Positions 1 to 11,454 are shown, numbered from the stretch's first letter. The stretch: DNA of 64,000 bases from Cristatella mucedo (GCA_009760855.2 WPIO01000001.1:15797001-15861000); one strand, 5' to 3'. The notes: generated by a model from the sequence alone, not told the origin. Made by a program: numbers and translations.

Positions 1-160
1 GATGTGACAAATGCATGGACCAATTTAGATGTGGTACCCCTGTCTACACAAGCCCGAATTTCAGCAATGTTATGTAGCTGAAAGTAGGCAGACTTGACTG
101 TGGAGCTGACGTGGTCGTCTAATGAAAGGTCACTTTGAAATAGTACACCTAGATTACGTG
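1..160 (-). mobile_element. L2/CR1-like LINE fragment
   Basis: On the minus strand this reads as the linker after the reverse transcriptase (DDHVSSTVKSAYFQLHN and TSKLVHAFVT), matching plus-strand copies at 58021 and 60975. It is truncated by the window edge. Confidence 0.8.
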
Positions 161-164
161 ATTG

Positions 165-300
165 GGATTGGGGCCATCTCGGTGGCTACGGAGTTAGTGT
201 CACAGTTTAAGGACCCGAGGTCACACGTTCGAGACCTGGTAGCAGTAAGGTTTTCTCAATAGTTCATTGGTGACACAGACCATAAACGATGAGCAAGCAT
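165..300 (+). mobile_element. tRNA-derived SINE-like head
   Basis: TGGCTACGGAGTTAGTG resembles a pol III A box and CACGTTCGAGACCTGG a B box, spaced as in tRNA-derived SINEs. The tail is not clear. Confidence 0.4.
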
Positions 301-440
301 TTGTGATATGGGAGCACCTAGCCAGTGAGCTAAGACCCAGGCATCTCACTGTTAATTTCCCTTGGCCAAATCTGATACACACCAACCGTTGACAGTGTGT
401 GTATACATGGACTGATATGAGACAAAAAAGGTAGACTTAC

Positions 441-529
441 AGGAAGGAGCCAATAAATATGAAGGTCTTGCTTCCGTATCGCATCCCTTGCTTCAGTCCA
501 CCGAAGACTGATGCATCCATCGCAGCTCT
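441..529 (-). CDS. TIMMDC1: TIMMDC1-like coding exon 4
   Basis: The acceptor is TTCTACTGCTTCAG and the donor CT|GTAAGT (phase 2). It encodes RAAMDASVFGGLKQGMRYGS followed by KTFIFIGSF, typical of the Tim17-type glycine-rich helix. The next exon is outside the window. Confidence 0.7.
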
Positions 530-3500
530 CTGAAGCAGTAGAACAGTTGATGGTACGCAGCCCACAGATCTGTACTTCCAGTCTTATGATGGACACACGT
601 ATGACGAAATCGAAAACGCTATGGTTATAGTTATAGCCAACTAACAATGGTATTTGTGTGCAACAAACGAAGATAATTACAACATGCCAACAGACGCCTT
701 TTTGGTAAAGTGGATATTATAGCATGACAACGTCTTACCTCAGCAGTAAACTTAGTTGAGTAAGCCGATGCCCTGTTCGTTTCAATAAAGATATTGTAAG
801 AGCTCCTTGAGCCAAAGTAGGAAGCTATGAAAAATGTGACACCTGCACCAACTCCCACGGCTTCATGAATAAGTGAACGTTCAGGATAGTAGTCGTTGGT
901 CACAGGACTGTAACAACGAAAATAAGCAGGCTCTGACAAACGGTATCCTTTACATAAATGGCAAAACGATGCTAGATCATAAATGGTGTCTATTATGAGC
1001 TCTGCATGGAATATCAATGTCTTGTTCTCTATAGTAAACTTTCGCTAGGCGACCACATCAGCTTCACAGGGAAGATTGTCAACATTCAGCTATGTAATAT
1101 TAAAAATTCGGAAATGCCTAGTTAAGGGTACTAAAACAGCCAAGTTATTCCATCCATTAGTAACATTCCATCTAAATTGCTGCAACTCGGTTCTTTCAAG
1201 TCTTCCTAACAGTGAAATACAATTAATACAGAGGGTAAACAACTATACAACTAATTGGCTCACTGGACCACATCTCTCGGACCAGAAACTAGCTCCACAT
1301 CAAGCAGCAAATCGCCTTCAAAGTCATTTGCTGTCATGCCCTCTCATTCTCTTGCTCTGGCTGCACCCTGCACAGGACTCCACGGCTCTTCACTAGTGCC
1401 ACTTGCTCCTCTGGCTGTGTCTGCTTAGCTATGCCTCTAACATGTCTGCTTAGCTATGCCTCAAACAATATTCCTATGCACCTCGAGCCTGAAACTGTCT
1501 ACCGACTGACAGCGCCACATCTCCCCTGACTAGGAAGAAAATTAAAGCAGAGCTAAAAAAAAAACTGCTCTCCATAGCACTTGCTTCGTTCCTGTTAATC
1601 GCCCCCTTAATGCGCTTCTATGATGCATCGATCTGCAGCTGCCGTGCAAAACTAAAAAAAATCAATATGTCCTTCGCCTCAGGTCACATGCCTGCACCTT
1701 TCAAAAAGGCTGTTAAAGGCCAAAAATTAAAAAAAGCAATACTAGACCAAAAGACTTGAGCAGCTTCCACCCAGTCTCCCTTCTACTGTTCTTATCAAAG
1801 GCACTGGATCGAGTTCTAGCAGACCAGCTGAACTCTTATAGTGAAAATTCCAACCTAGCAAGTAAGTTCTGGTCTGGTTTTAGAGCTAATCACTATAAAG
1901 AGTCAGCATTGCTTTGCGTGTACAAAGACCTCAGAAATGCAGACTTCAGTAAAGCTTTTTTTGCTCATCTTTCGGCAGCATTTAACACTATTGATCAAGT
2001 CTTTCTCGAGTGCCTCTCAACTCGTCTCGCCATTACAGGCACATCATGAAGGTTCAGGTTCTATTTCAGTGAGAGACTCCAGAGTATTGATGAGAACGGA
2101 CAAAGATCATCTGAAAAACCACCGAAGTACGGTACACCTCAGGAACTTAGTCTACTTCTATTCACAGTTTACACTCTCCCTCTTGCCGATACGATTGCCA
2201 AGCACAATCTAGGCTTTCACTTCTATACAGACGACACTCAATTTTACCTTTGCTTTGATTACTCCCAGCCCTCCAGCAAGTCGAATTCTCTGAATTTGCT
2301 TTCTGTATGTATTGCTGACATCCGACGTCTACTCTCCCGCTGCCGACTATGCCATATGGTTTCCAGCTGTCCTGAGCTGCTACTTCCACGCTACTAACTA
2401 CCTCAACTGCTTTCCTGACTCAGCTACGCATCTCACTTTCTCTTTGTTGCGTAGGATCAACCCTACAAATGGAGATACACTACATACATACACACATATA
2501 TCTGAACATGAATGGCAGCAAACTTTCTCAAATTGAGTGACAATAAAATCTACTTACAGTTATGGGCAAACTAAGTGTGACTCAGAAATTGGAAAGCTTA
2601 ACACCCAAAATCGGCTCTGCCAGAATAACTGCAGTAAGGCTCTTACAGTTGGTGAAAAACTCTGCAGCTAGGCTCATCTGCCGTGAGAGTAGCAGTTGCC
2701 ACATCACACCACTTGCCGACGTGCACTGGCTACCAATCAAGCAACACATCGACTTCAAGGTTCTGTCACTCACTTTTAGGTCTCTTCATTCTCTGGCTCC
2801 AACCTACCTATCAAAACTACTCCCAAGCCATGCTAGGCATAGTACCACCCGCTTTTCGGAATCTAATCATTGAGCTCTAATACCTTGCATAATCTAAAAT
2901 CTTTTGAAGACCGTGCCTTAATTCGTATTCTCCTGAAGCCTTGAACTCACTCCCAACTCACGACATCCCCTGACTTGATGACATTTAAAAAGAAGCTTAA
3001 AACGCACATTTTTATCACGGCATTGAGTGGATCCATGTGATTCGTTCTTTGAATGCCTATGCATGTTGACATTGGGCATGCTACTACTATTTTTACATGT
3101 TGACACCGTGCATCTATATAATGCTTGTTGACATTGTGCATGTTATCACTAATCATTTGATCATGCTTCCTTTACAGCCTGTGTAAAGTGCTTAGACAGA
3201 GATTTTAAGTTCTCTGAGGGTGCTATACAAATGTATTCTTATTATGATCATGTGTACTAAAATTGAGCATATCATCAGTACTAATCAGTTGACATGCTTT
3301 CTTTCCAGACTAAATGAAGTTACTAGAAGAGGATAATAATAGCAAATATTTATATAGCACCCTAAGAACTAAATCGTTTTTTTTTTAAGAACTTCGCATA
3401 TGTTGGAAATTGGTTAGTGATAGAATGTACACTTTCAGCACCAGTAAATGCATAAAGGAATATTCACACGGCCGTTTAGTTCACTTAGCGTGTTATGCAC

Positions 3501-6500
3501 ATACACTGACTGACTATTATTGCTCAAGTATGAGTGCCAGCAGTTGCATTACTAAAGTGAATTGTTGCTGTATTTACCTGTTCAAATCCGATATTGCCAG
3601 TGCACATCGTTACCACTCGGCAGACTAACTGTGGCACGTATGATTAATTACTGCAAGTGAGGAGATGGTGCCATTAGCACTTACACTGACATTCACTTAC
3701 TGGTCATTTTGTTTCTGAGAAACAGACATTCCCTTTCTTTTGAAGGCAGACTATCGAACAAGGTCACAGCCACAGTTTGAGGTTCGGTATTAATTTCCAG
3801 AGCCTTTAATGCTTTCATACTGAATTAGCGCTAAAACCTTCACGAATGACAAGATACAGTTACTGCCTATCGCACCCTTCTATGAAACCTACCGGGAGTT
3901 ATTTTTCTAGCCCAATGTAAATTGGGCAATTTGTTCCAATGCATATGAATGTAATGACAACAGATTTAGACTTAAGAGCCAGATTCTACAAGCCTTTACA
4001 ACACACCCACAACTTGACTTTTTTGCTAATAAATTAAGCAAAATTAAGGTACTGATGTAGCCTGTTCATGGTGATGACTGGATATTACTCGAAGAAATTC
4101 ATGTTAGCCCACTAGTAAGTGCATGCACTTTATGTCCAATAGGTGGCTGAGTCCTGCATCATACAAACCTTAAATGCCAGCCAAAAAAGTGGCTGAAAGC
4201 CGTTTCGATTCTCCTGCTGCTATACAAGTGAGGCTATTAAATCGGCGACCTTTATTTTAAGAACTCTGGTCAAGGAGAAACCACACTGACAAGGCCAGGC
4301 TTACATGATAGGAACGCCATATCAAGTTAAAGTCAACCACCCACCCTGCAACTTAAATGGTGGGGAGGGAGAAAATGTGAAAAAAGCCTAACTTTGTGGG
4401 TCTGTTTTGAGTCCTAAAGCAGTTCGACATCATCACACTTCGCAGTGTTTAAAGTTCCGCTCAGCTTCCAGCAGCTAGCCCTTGCAAGAATGTATTAAGG
4501 CTAGGTGTCACACTGAATTTACTTTGCTACTGCCCTTCGTCGAGCTCATCGACAGGCATACTCGGCTCTTTGCCTACTGGCTCGGGATAAGTGAGCCAGA
4601 AAACTTGATGTAAGCAAGCAGAATACTGAGCCCCAGAATGGCTTCACTTGCCTTTGTACAAAAGCTGATGCACACTTAAGTGAAGCCGTTCACACTAACT
4701 CTGGGGGCGATGAGCAGACCTCAAATGAAAAGTTTGCCAATGAGTTCCTAATGGTGGTTATCATTTTAAAACAGGCGTCTTTGCCTATGGTTCACGGCAT
4801 TAAACTGTCTCCCATTTGATAGCAGATATTTAAAAAAGACAAGACTTTAGTTAATTGATTATCAATACGGCAATGGTGACGAAACTATAATACCTGCATA
4901 GTGCATTATATGGTGTGCAAGCATCCTGAAATTAGGATAGACAAATACTAGCTCATTTAACAGCCTCTTTTGCATAGCGGCAGACGAGCGTTTACGGCTA
5001 TCACCACCGCTTGCAGCAGCGATAAAGGATCGCCCACCACAAAATTCGAACCGCAAGATTCGAGCCCACGACCTCGGACCGAGATCGTGAAAAGCAACGG
5101 CCTTACCTAGTGTGCCATCACGGCCAACAAACACGAAAAAACAACAAGACAAATACAACACACTACTATAAATAATGTATAAGCTTGTTATTTTAGGCAA
5201 TGAGGACAAACTATCTGCTAATTATGCATACCTAATTACATACCTTAATCCTCGATACGGTACAAAGGACTTTGGTAAATGCTGGAGCTCAGAAATGCAT
5301 TCACACCAAAGGGGTACAGTTGATTATAACAAAACACATCAAGAATCTAACGGCTGAGAATGGCATAAGACTACAGCATAGCAGTGACTACAAAAACTGG
5401 CATACTTCTTTCGGATTAGATATGTGACCACTCTGTCCCATCCTCTTTCGGTAGCTATGTACAGTTTTGCTTCCTCTTCGATTGAGTCCAGCTGTCCAGC
5501 AGTAGTTCGATCTGAACTGCTGCCTGTACCTGAACAAGAGGGGGAATTACGCGTTTCAGCACGAACACGGAGTAATTAATAGCTTGGATAGCTCAAACGA
5601 AGAGAGCCCATATCGATCTGACATCATGAACTGCAAGTCGGAGATTATGCGATTTCCAAAAAAGCTTTTTACCAACTGTTTGAAAGCTAATACTGACATG
5701 AATATTACAGCAACAATTCTGCTGTACCCTACTTACAAAACTGAGCAAAAACAAACCTAGAACTTCTACGGAAGACTGAACTAGCACATGCATGCAACAA
5801 CGGCCTGTTGTCGATCAATAAGCACCACACGACCGTGTGCCTACTACACTGCCAATCAGTAAACCTAGTGTCTATCGGTCTCATTCTGCTATTGGCATGC
5901 AGTCAGTTCTGAATCAACACAACCTTTCCTCGTCAAACGCTTCACTAGATGCAAACAAAAGGTTTCTCACGGACCTTCTTTGGCTTCTCGGTGGTCTTAA
6001 CTGTTTACAATTTTCTTTTCAGTCATCTTTATCAGTTCTCCAGTCTTCACAAGACGATATACTCAAGCTTCGCAGGCCTACATGTGCTGACTGCTTGAAG
6101 GCCACCTGCGACCATGCCTTATATACCTTTGAGAGACTGTTATGTAGTGTCACACAAATGGTAAGCCTGGACAGCATGCCGCTCGAAAACGAAGCCCGAC
6201 ACAGCAAGATGTCCTGCATCCAAGGTACATCTAGCTAAACTAATAATGCATCTATTTATGACGAATTTAGTGGGTCAGTGATTCTTCCTTTATGTGCTTA
6301 TGCAAGCTTACACTGTTGCATTCTGCCACTAACCACACTTGCATGCTGACCCTGTGCATGTCACCTCTAACCATGTTATTCTTGTTATTTATTGAGCATG
6401 CTAACACTAACCACTCGATCGGTCTTCCTTTGCAGCAATTGTAATGCGCCTAGAAAGAGATTGAGTTCTCTGAGGGTGCTTTATCAAATGTATTATTATT

Positions 6501-7209
6501 ATCATAGTATCTGCAGTGCAGTGGCGTTAAAAACATGCTGCAGCGGATTACGCCCTGGTATCCCTGGGCTGCAAACATAGCGCAGGTAACGGTACTAGTC
6601 CTTGCCGACGCATATCAAATACAGGTGAAGCTGATGGCCCCGATGTACGGCTGACGAGTCGTAAGTACAGCACCACTAGACGAAGTTATGCGGATAGTAG
6701 AAGGGTACGGCACCAAAAATAGGAGCGTCCATTACTTGACAAGCCACTGTCCTTATCGTAGAATAGTCTATTCGACCGCCACAGAGAGTTCAGCCACAGC
6801 CGTAACATACAACTCACTTGAAAGCTCAAAGCACAGTTGACTCACCATTACGTGAATTGAGCTATTTATGCCGCCTACTCCTAGATTCTGACGCAAACGC
6901 TTCCTAATCATTCTAATTCAGAACAGCTAGTATCACCTAGGCAGCTATTATCTGGCTGATGAAGCCAATGTTTCAGTAGCGTCGTCCCAAAGAGCTTCGC
7001 TTGCTTTGCTCTCTTACCAAATTTGCCAACGAGCGTGTAACTCGAGCGCCTGGGCTCGACAAAAATGCTCAAATGGGCTCAAATAACTCATAAATTATCG
7101 ACGCCATCGTTTGTATAAATATAAATTGAGAGCGTTATGACCACCGGATTTTTGGAGGATTACCTTTCACTATAAAGAAGCGACGGATAGAAAACAAAAA
7201 ATTATCCAT
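441..7209 (-). CDS. TIMMDC1: TIMMDC1-like Tim17-family protein, N-terminal half (partial)
   Basis: Four exons join in phase: 7209-7164, 5529-5406, 907-739 and 529-441 (428 nt, about 142 residues). Known family role: TIMMDC1 is a multi-pass mitochondrial inner-membrane protein of the Tim17/22/23 superfamily that acts in complex I (NADH dehydrogenase) assembly. Seen: a short basic, aromatic N-terminus (MDNFLFSIRRFF) suited to a mitochondrial presequence; an ERGWDRV motif near residue 43-49 matching the family ESGWDRL; a Gly/Ala-rich hydrophobic segment (EAVGVGAGVTFFIASYFG); and an RAAMDASVFGGLKQGMRYGS segment, followed by a second hydrophobic stretch, which lines up with the vertebrate HRAATRGFIRYGWRWGWRT region. 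The human protein is about 285 residues, so roughly half is here; the C-terminal exons must lie left of base 1. All exon phases agree (1, 2, 0, 2). The gene symbol rests on remembered family sequence, not on a search. Confidence 0.72.
739..907 (-). CDS. TIMMDC1: TIMMDC1-like coding exon 3
   Basis: The acceptor is TTATTTTCGTTGTTACAG and the donor GAG|GTAAGA. It encodes NDYYPERSLIHEAV, then a Gly-rich transmembrane segment and IETNRASAYSTKFTAE. The reading frame is also open upstream of the acceptor, so a longer exon cannot be excluded, but the phase match with exon 2 supports this boundary. Confidence 0.7.
1076..1560 (+). mobile_element. Decayed LINE C-terminal fragment
   Basis: NCCNSVLSSLPNSEIQLIQR is the CNSLL.GLP..xIxxLQxVQN block of L2/CR1 elements, in a divergent copy. 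It ends in an A-rich stretch near 1553-1562. Confidence 0.6.
1590..3250 (+). mobile_element. L2/CR1-like LINE, RT to 3' end, decayed
   Basis: In changing frames it carries the SLLLFLSKALDRVLADQLNS RT start, GFRANHYKESALL, a FYTDDTQF motif (2221-2244), [20 protein letters not shown] and the 3' tail ending about 3250 in a TTATTATG run. It is broken by several frameshifts and not functional. Confidence 0.85.
3330..3395 (-). mobile_element. LINE/SINE 3' tail fragment
   Basis: ATTTATATAGCACCCTAAGA followed by ACTAAATC is the reverse complement of the shared tail. Confidence 0.55.
3630..4180. other. TIMMDC1-like intron sequence, no feature seen
   Basis: There is no convincing exon, repeat family or RNA gene here; the composition is ordinary for the window. 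Confidence 0.5.
4190..4258 (+). mobile_element. SINE-A tail
   Basis: CTCCTGCTGCTATACAAGTG then AGGCTATTAAAT matches the tail of the fuller copy at 36350-36505. Confidence 0.55.
5020..5135 (-). mobile_element. SINE-A copy
   Basis: The reverse complement shows an A box near GATGGCACACTAGGTAAGG, a B box at GTGGGCTCGAATC and the body GTGGGCGATCCTTTATCGC shared with other SINE-A copies. Confidence 0.7.
5406..5529 (-). CDS. TIMMDC1: TIMMDC1-like coding exon 2
   Basis: The acceptor is CCCCCTCTTGTTCAG and the donor AA|GTATGC (phase 2). It encodes a Ser/Thr- then Glu-rich linker followed by ATERGWDRVVTYLIRK, the best family landmark in this gene. Confidence 0.72.
5837..6238 (+). other. Possible plus-strand exon antisense to the TIMMDC1-like intron 1
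   Basis: A 133-codon open frame contains a good acceptor (TTTTCTTTTCAG, ending at 6022) and a good donor (ATG|GTAAGC at 6161). The segment 6023-6160 reads as a compositionally normal, Cys-containing peptide (RRPTCADCLKATCDHALYTF). I do not recognise the family and found no neighbouring plus-strand exons. It could be part of a nested gene, a remnant, or chance. Confidence 0.25.
6246..6506 (+). mobile_element. LINE 3' end (3' UTR)
   Basis: It contains the ACCACTTGCATGCTGACCCTG-type UTR (about 6335), CGCCTAGAAAGAGATTGAGT and GGGTGCTTTATCAAATG followed by (ATT)n. Confidence 0.8.
7164..7209 (-). CDS. TIMMDC1: TIMMDC1-like coding exon 1 (start codon)
   Basis: ATG at 7209-7207 (context GGGAAAGATGG) opens 15 codons, MDNFLFSIRRFFIVK, and ends in phase 1 at a GTAATC donor. 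I chose this start because the next exon needs a one-base overhang and the peptide looks like a mitochondrial presequence. It sits at the edge of a CpG-rich promoter-like stretch. Confidence 0.6.
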
Positions 7210-7660
7210 CTTTCCCGATCCGGAGCTAGACGGCATAAAATCGGAGGCTCAAGTTGCCGCAGCTGCCGCGCACAAATTTTGGACCGCCCATTAACCAGCT
7301 GGGCTTTCTGGCAGTTCTAATCCTAAATACCACCACCTGTATAAGAGTTGCACTTTCACGCGTACTACTAACATCTGCGAATAAACACTGTGGCCTGCAG
7401 GATTGGGGCTGCGTAAAACGCGTAGCGCTTCCAAGCAACGGCGAAGCTTGTCAGTGCCCGGGCACTACTACGAGCACCGCGCGAGAAAGAAGTATGGCAC
7501 GTCTAAGGAAAGAAGTGCGATGAACGAGGCCCTTACTCTCTGCACTCATACTGCGTAAGCCGGTGCGACGACGTCCGCTACTGCAGCCGCTGCACCGCAG
7601 CCAGGGCGCCCCCTCCAGCCCAGCCGCCGGCTTTGCGAACGGGAAGACCTGGGTAGGAAT
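7210..7660. promoter_or_regulatory. CpG-rich stretch upstream of the TIMMDC1-like start
   Basis: This is one of the most G+C- and CpG-rich stretches of the window (GCGCGAG, ACGCGTAG, GTGCGACGACG, CGCCCCC) and lies directly upstream of the proposed minus-strand start codon. Its position suggests a TATA-less promoter. A palindromic GTGCCCGGGCAC occurs near 7456. No TATA box was seen. This is an inference from composition and position only. Confidence 0.35.
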
Positions 7661-7779
7661 TAATTCGCTCGCTGTATGCCTATTCCGGGGGCGCGTCCCG
7701 AAGTAATTGACCTATGTACAACAAAGGTCAAGAGAGAGCCCGAGCTATCGATGCTGTGAACATTTCCTGCGGGCAACTC

Positions 7780-7911
7780 CAGCAGTGAGATGCTATAAGC
7801 CGTTGTCTTCAGGTGCGGCTAAGCTTGTATTATCACTCTGAGAACCCTTTTCTGCTAATAATACAGGCCTGATCGCACCTGGAGACAACGGCTTATGGCA
7901 CCTCATTGCTG
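7780..7911. repeat. 132-bp imperfect hairpin
   Basis: Two 54-nt arms (7780-7833 and 7858-7911) pair around a 24-nt loop; the first 14 nt after ATAAGC start identically (ATAAGCCGTTGTCT) and about 80% of arm positions match. It may be a MITE-like palindrome or a hairpin RNA locus. Confidence 0.75.
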
Positions 7912-8350
7912 ATGCCTTTTGGGCGCATATGCTTGCTTCCACCTTAGGCCTGTTGTCCCAAACTCTCGAATAACGAATTTTAACTAATAGCTTGAGTGGA
8001 TAGTAACAATGACATTTTCTCAAGGTGCCTGAAGAGCTTTTCTCTGCAGATTTTTTTTTAGAGAAACATCCCGACGTTGCCCATACCACAATAGCGGTCG
8101 AGGTTTAGCTCCCTTTGCCAAAGGTCAGGCCGTGTAGTCGTCTGTTTTTTTATGTTGGCACTGATCTATTGCAGCAGAGTTAACATTGGCAGGGAGAGTG
8201 GTCTGTAATTGCCAGCTGCAATGACTTTTTGGAATTCATTTGTGCAGCTAGGACGGTTGCTCACAACAGCTAGATGCACAATCAGGACTACGAACAGAAA
8301 TGTTCACAGCATCGATTGCACGGGCTCGCTCTCGTATAAAAATGTATTCC

Positions 8351-8352
<2 letters not shown>

Positions 8353-8425
<73 letters not shown>
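8353..8425. repeat. (TA)n microsatellite
   Basis: An uninterrupted TA run of about 73 bp, lying directly at the 3' end of a minus-strand SINE-B copy. Confidence 0.97.
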
Positions 8426-8426
<1 letters not shown>

Positions 8427-8427
<1 letters not shown>

Positions 8428-8565
8428 CAATTCATTTTATACCACCCTAAGATAATTTAATCTCCATCTAGGTCCTTATCTTAGCCTCAGAGCTCGAGTC
8501 CACGATCGCGGTCGGCAAAGGCGAGCAACTTAGCCTCGAGGCAAAACTTTCTGCTTGCAGCAGAC
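8427..8565 (-). mobile_element. SINE-B copy (tRNA head, LINE tail)
   Basis: From high to low coordinates it shows a tRNA-like head, B box near GGACTCGAGCTC, then the LINE-type tail (ATTAAATTATCTTAGGGTGG) ending in the TA run. Confidence 0.65.
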
Positions 8566-8569
8566 GTAT

Positions 8570-9420
8570 GATTTCATCGTGAAGTAATGAAGTGCTGTAC
8601 TTATATTCCACAAATAAACATTTTCCTTCAGTGACTATACAAGCAGCAGGCATCCGATTGTTCCCAGATAAATTAGGGATAGCTGTAAAATAATAGTCGA
8701 GCGTAAACGTGCAGCCATATCGAAGCAGTGTGCAGTCTACATCAAGAATTCCTGAGGAAGTGCCGGCGATATGTAGGAAGTTCGACAGCTGGGTGTGGAG
8801 GTTGCGAAAATTAACACGCGTGCATTGGTTGATTAGAGTGACATGGATTTCCTATCGTGTAAGCATTTGGCATGCTCTTTAACAAGCTCACAGTAAGCGA
8901 CATTACCTCATTCACCGAAAGCTTATTCAATAGTAAACGCAGCGGTTGCAGGTCATTGCACATGCACCTGTGCTAGCTCACTCGGTTCCTGATTTCTCAG
9001 TACTGAACCTAACTGTCCCCCCACCCGATCTTCAGAACCCAGTGGAACTCAGCCACCTATGACTGCTAACCACTGGACAATGCAGACAAACGAACCAAGA
9101 GGCCAGGGCCTTGCAACCTTGTAATGCCCCATGATTATGAACTAGATGCTTGAAAGCTGAACCTCGATGACGAATTTCGAGCTTTGCCACTGAATTAGAA
9201 CTAAGAGACTTATGAGATAGCCTCGATAAGCCGAGCTGGTGAGCAGAGCGATGTATTGTTATGTCTGAAAGAGATTATTGCACGGCTTAAAGTTCTCAAA
9301 CCGTTTACTCACGAGTAACACTTCGCACTACCAGCGAGAGAGCCCCAACTGCTCCGCCTGCGTTAACTTCCTCACTGCCCCTCTCCACCTGGTCGACTCC
9401 GATGATTCATCGATCACACC
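8570..9420. other. Intergenic, no feature seen
   Basis: No exon, tRNA or recognised repeat could be supported here. Confidence 0.45.
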
Positions 9421-9421
9421 T

Positions 9422-9584
9422 GTGCACCGGCCGACCCTGATGGTGAATCCACCATCTGGCCACCCACCGGCTGGTCCATGCCACATCAAAGGCGGACCAT
9501 AGCAGTGCACTGGCCGACCCTGATGGTGAATCCACCATCTGGCTACCAGTGGGTTACTGGCCTTCGTCCACGCCACATCACAGG
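9422..9584. repeat. Tandem duplication, period 83 bp
   Basis: Copies start at 9422 and 9505. The first about 42 bp (GTGCAC-GGCCGACCCTGATG...CACCATCTGGC) differ at only two positions; the remainder is diverged. Each copy includes the small palindrome ATGGTGAATCCACCAT. Confidence 0.85.
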
Positions 9585-9589
9585 CTCAT

Positions 9590-10215
9590 CAGAGGAGCCG
9601 GCATACAATACACACATACACGTACATACGAACTACACGGCTTATGACCTGACTTATATAAAGCATGGGCCTGAGAGCAGTCACTCTCTTGGAGCACCGG
9701 TCTGCCGTCCTGGCAATGAGCTATAGTAAGACTGTTAGCGAGTCGGCTGGAAGTCAACTTTCGTATCAGCCGTAATATAGAGACTAGTGTTAAGTTTTTC
9801 TAATAAGGTGTTTTTATAGCGGTGCGTGAAGAATATTCACCGTGCTTTTATCGTCGGCATATTGCGAGCTTAAGGTCTTTCCACATTGCACGCATTGTGC
9901 CACTACCAGAACTAGTGAGGGTCGCTCGGTCATAACAGCCTTCATTCACGCCGGCAGTACCGTGACCACTAGCTGTACTAAAATAGGCACGTCGGGCGAA
10001 CAATCACCTCACTCGTAGAAAACATTGAAATGCCGTCGCGGCTTGCATTGTAATTGCTATAGGACCCAATGTGAGACAGAACAGAGCCGAAAGTGATCTA
10101 CGATGTCAAAGTTCGCGAAGGCGCTTGTCCACGCCGGTGCATTTACTTATCCTTATTTGCCGACAGTCCTTGTAGACGACTGGCTATCTTGTTTGTCCTC
10201 TGGGTACATTCAGTA
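9590..10215. other. Intergenic, no feature seen
   Basis: No coding or repeat assignment could be supported. Confidence 0.4.
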
Positions 10216-11030
10216 ATAATAACAAGAAATCATTCATATAGCGCCCTAAGATAACTAAATCATTATACAGGCATTTGTCATGTGCCAGAAACGCAGCACG
10301 TAGTCGACTTTAAGTGAGCGGTTTGCTGCTAAGCCTGATTAGTAAGTAGTTCGGATTGGTAGACCAGAGCAAGAAAATGAAGGAATCTAGAAGTAAGTGA
10401 CAGAAACTTCAAATCGATACGATGCTTGATGGGAAGCCAGCGCAGGTCCATGAGAAGCGGCTTTCACGATAGGCAAGCCTAGCTGCCGAATTGTGTACCA
10501 AGTTGATGCATCTTCATGAGTAGGCAGAAAGATCTACGGTAGTGAATCGTATAATTCTAGACGGGTTCTCACGAACGCATGGACTAGCTTGGCTAAGGTA
10601 TTCTTGTCTCCAATCCTAAATTTTTGCAACGTTGCGGTACTGAAAGTGGGCAGACTTGCCTGACCGTGGGTTTGATGCGGTCATCTAGCGAAAGGCTATT
10701 TTGAAACTATATACCAGGGTTCCATGGGTAGACTACACGTAATCGGGTGGCAAAGACCAGTTTAGACGTCAGGTTTTCCATTTTCTGAGTCACACAATGT
10801 TTCCCCATAAATACTAGGTTGGTGTGATCATCACTCAATTTAAAACGCTCGATGTGATCTAAGTGGGAATGCCAGGAACATATGCCGCAAGAGAGTTGAA
10901 AGGGTTCATCGTTCTAGAAGCATGGCTTGGAAGGATTAAAGCACAAGCGTGACTATATCATCTGCATAAAATGAAAGCTTAGTGCGACCTTGGAGATAAT
11001 ATTTCGGAGAAGGAGGTATATATTGTAAAA
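10215..11030 (-). mobile_element. LINE C-terminal domain and 3' tail, decayed
   Basis: It starts with the reversed tail (ATAGCGCCCTAAGATAACTA), then the reverse complement of the C-terminal domain (SLAPxYLSxLL region near 10340, LHQxTTSK region near 10560). Confidence 0.7.
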
Positions 11031-11094
11031 TCTTCTCTCCACAGTCCAATGTCGTACCGACCAAATGAGGCACATTTGTTAGTAGTTCTATAAT

Positions 11095-11420
11095 CCTTGC
11101 TGCGGCAGATGAGAAAATGTCCTAGGAATTGTGGAAGTGAGCTGCATAGTCTGGCACCTGCAGTGCAAAAGCTTCTGTCGCCAGCGGTCTTTCACCGGAG
11201 GAATAGGACTGCTAACTGGTTGTCCAGGAATGGATGAATGAAACAGGTAATTTATTGTCCTAGGATGTCCTTAGGGCACGAGGAGGCAGAAATAGGTGCA
11301 TCAGCTGAGCTGGGCATGAATGAGCCAAGCTATTTCGGACCGTGTGGGTCAGAGCAAGAATTGTATTCTGCATCCGTCGATCAACGAGGAGCCATCGCAG
11401 CTCCTTCATGAAATGAGACG
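11095..11420 (-). mobile_element. Second LINE type, C-terminal end
   Basis: The reverse complement reads as LWNSLPQF-like, TVGDRSF-like and LLHQF-like blocks, as in 40395-40600; this is a different lineage from the common copies. Confidence 0.5.
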
Positions 11421-11454
11421 CGGGGCTGAAGTTCTTGATAATAAAAGAAGCCAG

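Noticed and set aside
8209-8460. Tyr-Ile repeat open frames on both strands
   Set aside because: Produced by the (TA)n microsatellite; the same holds at 27312-27530 and 40567-40977.
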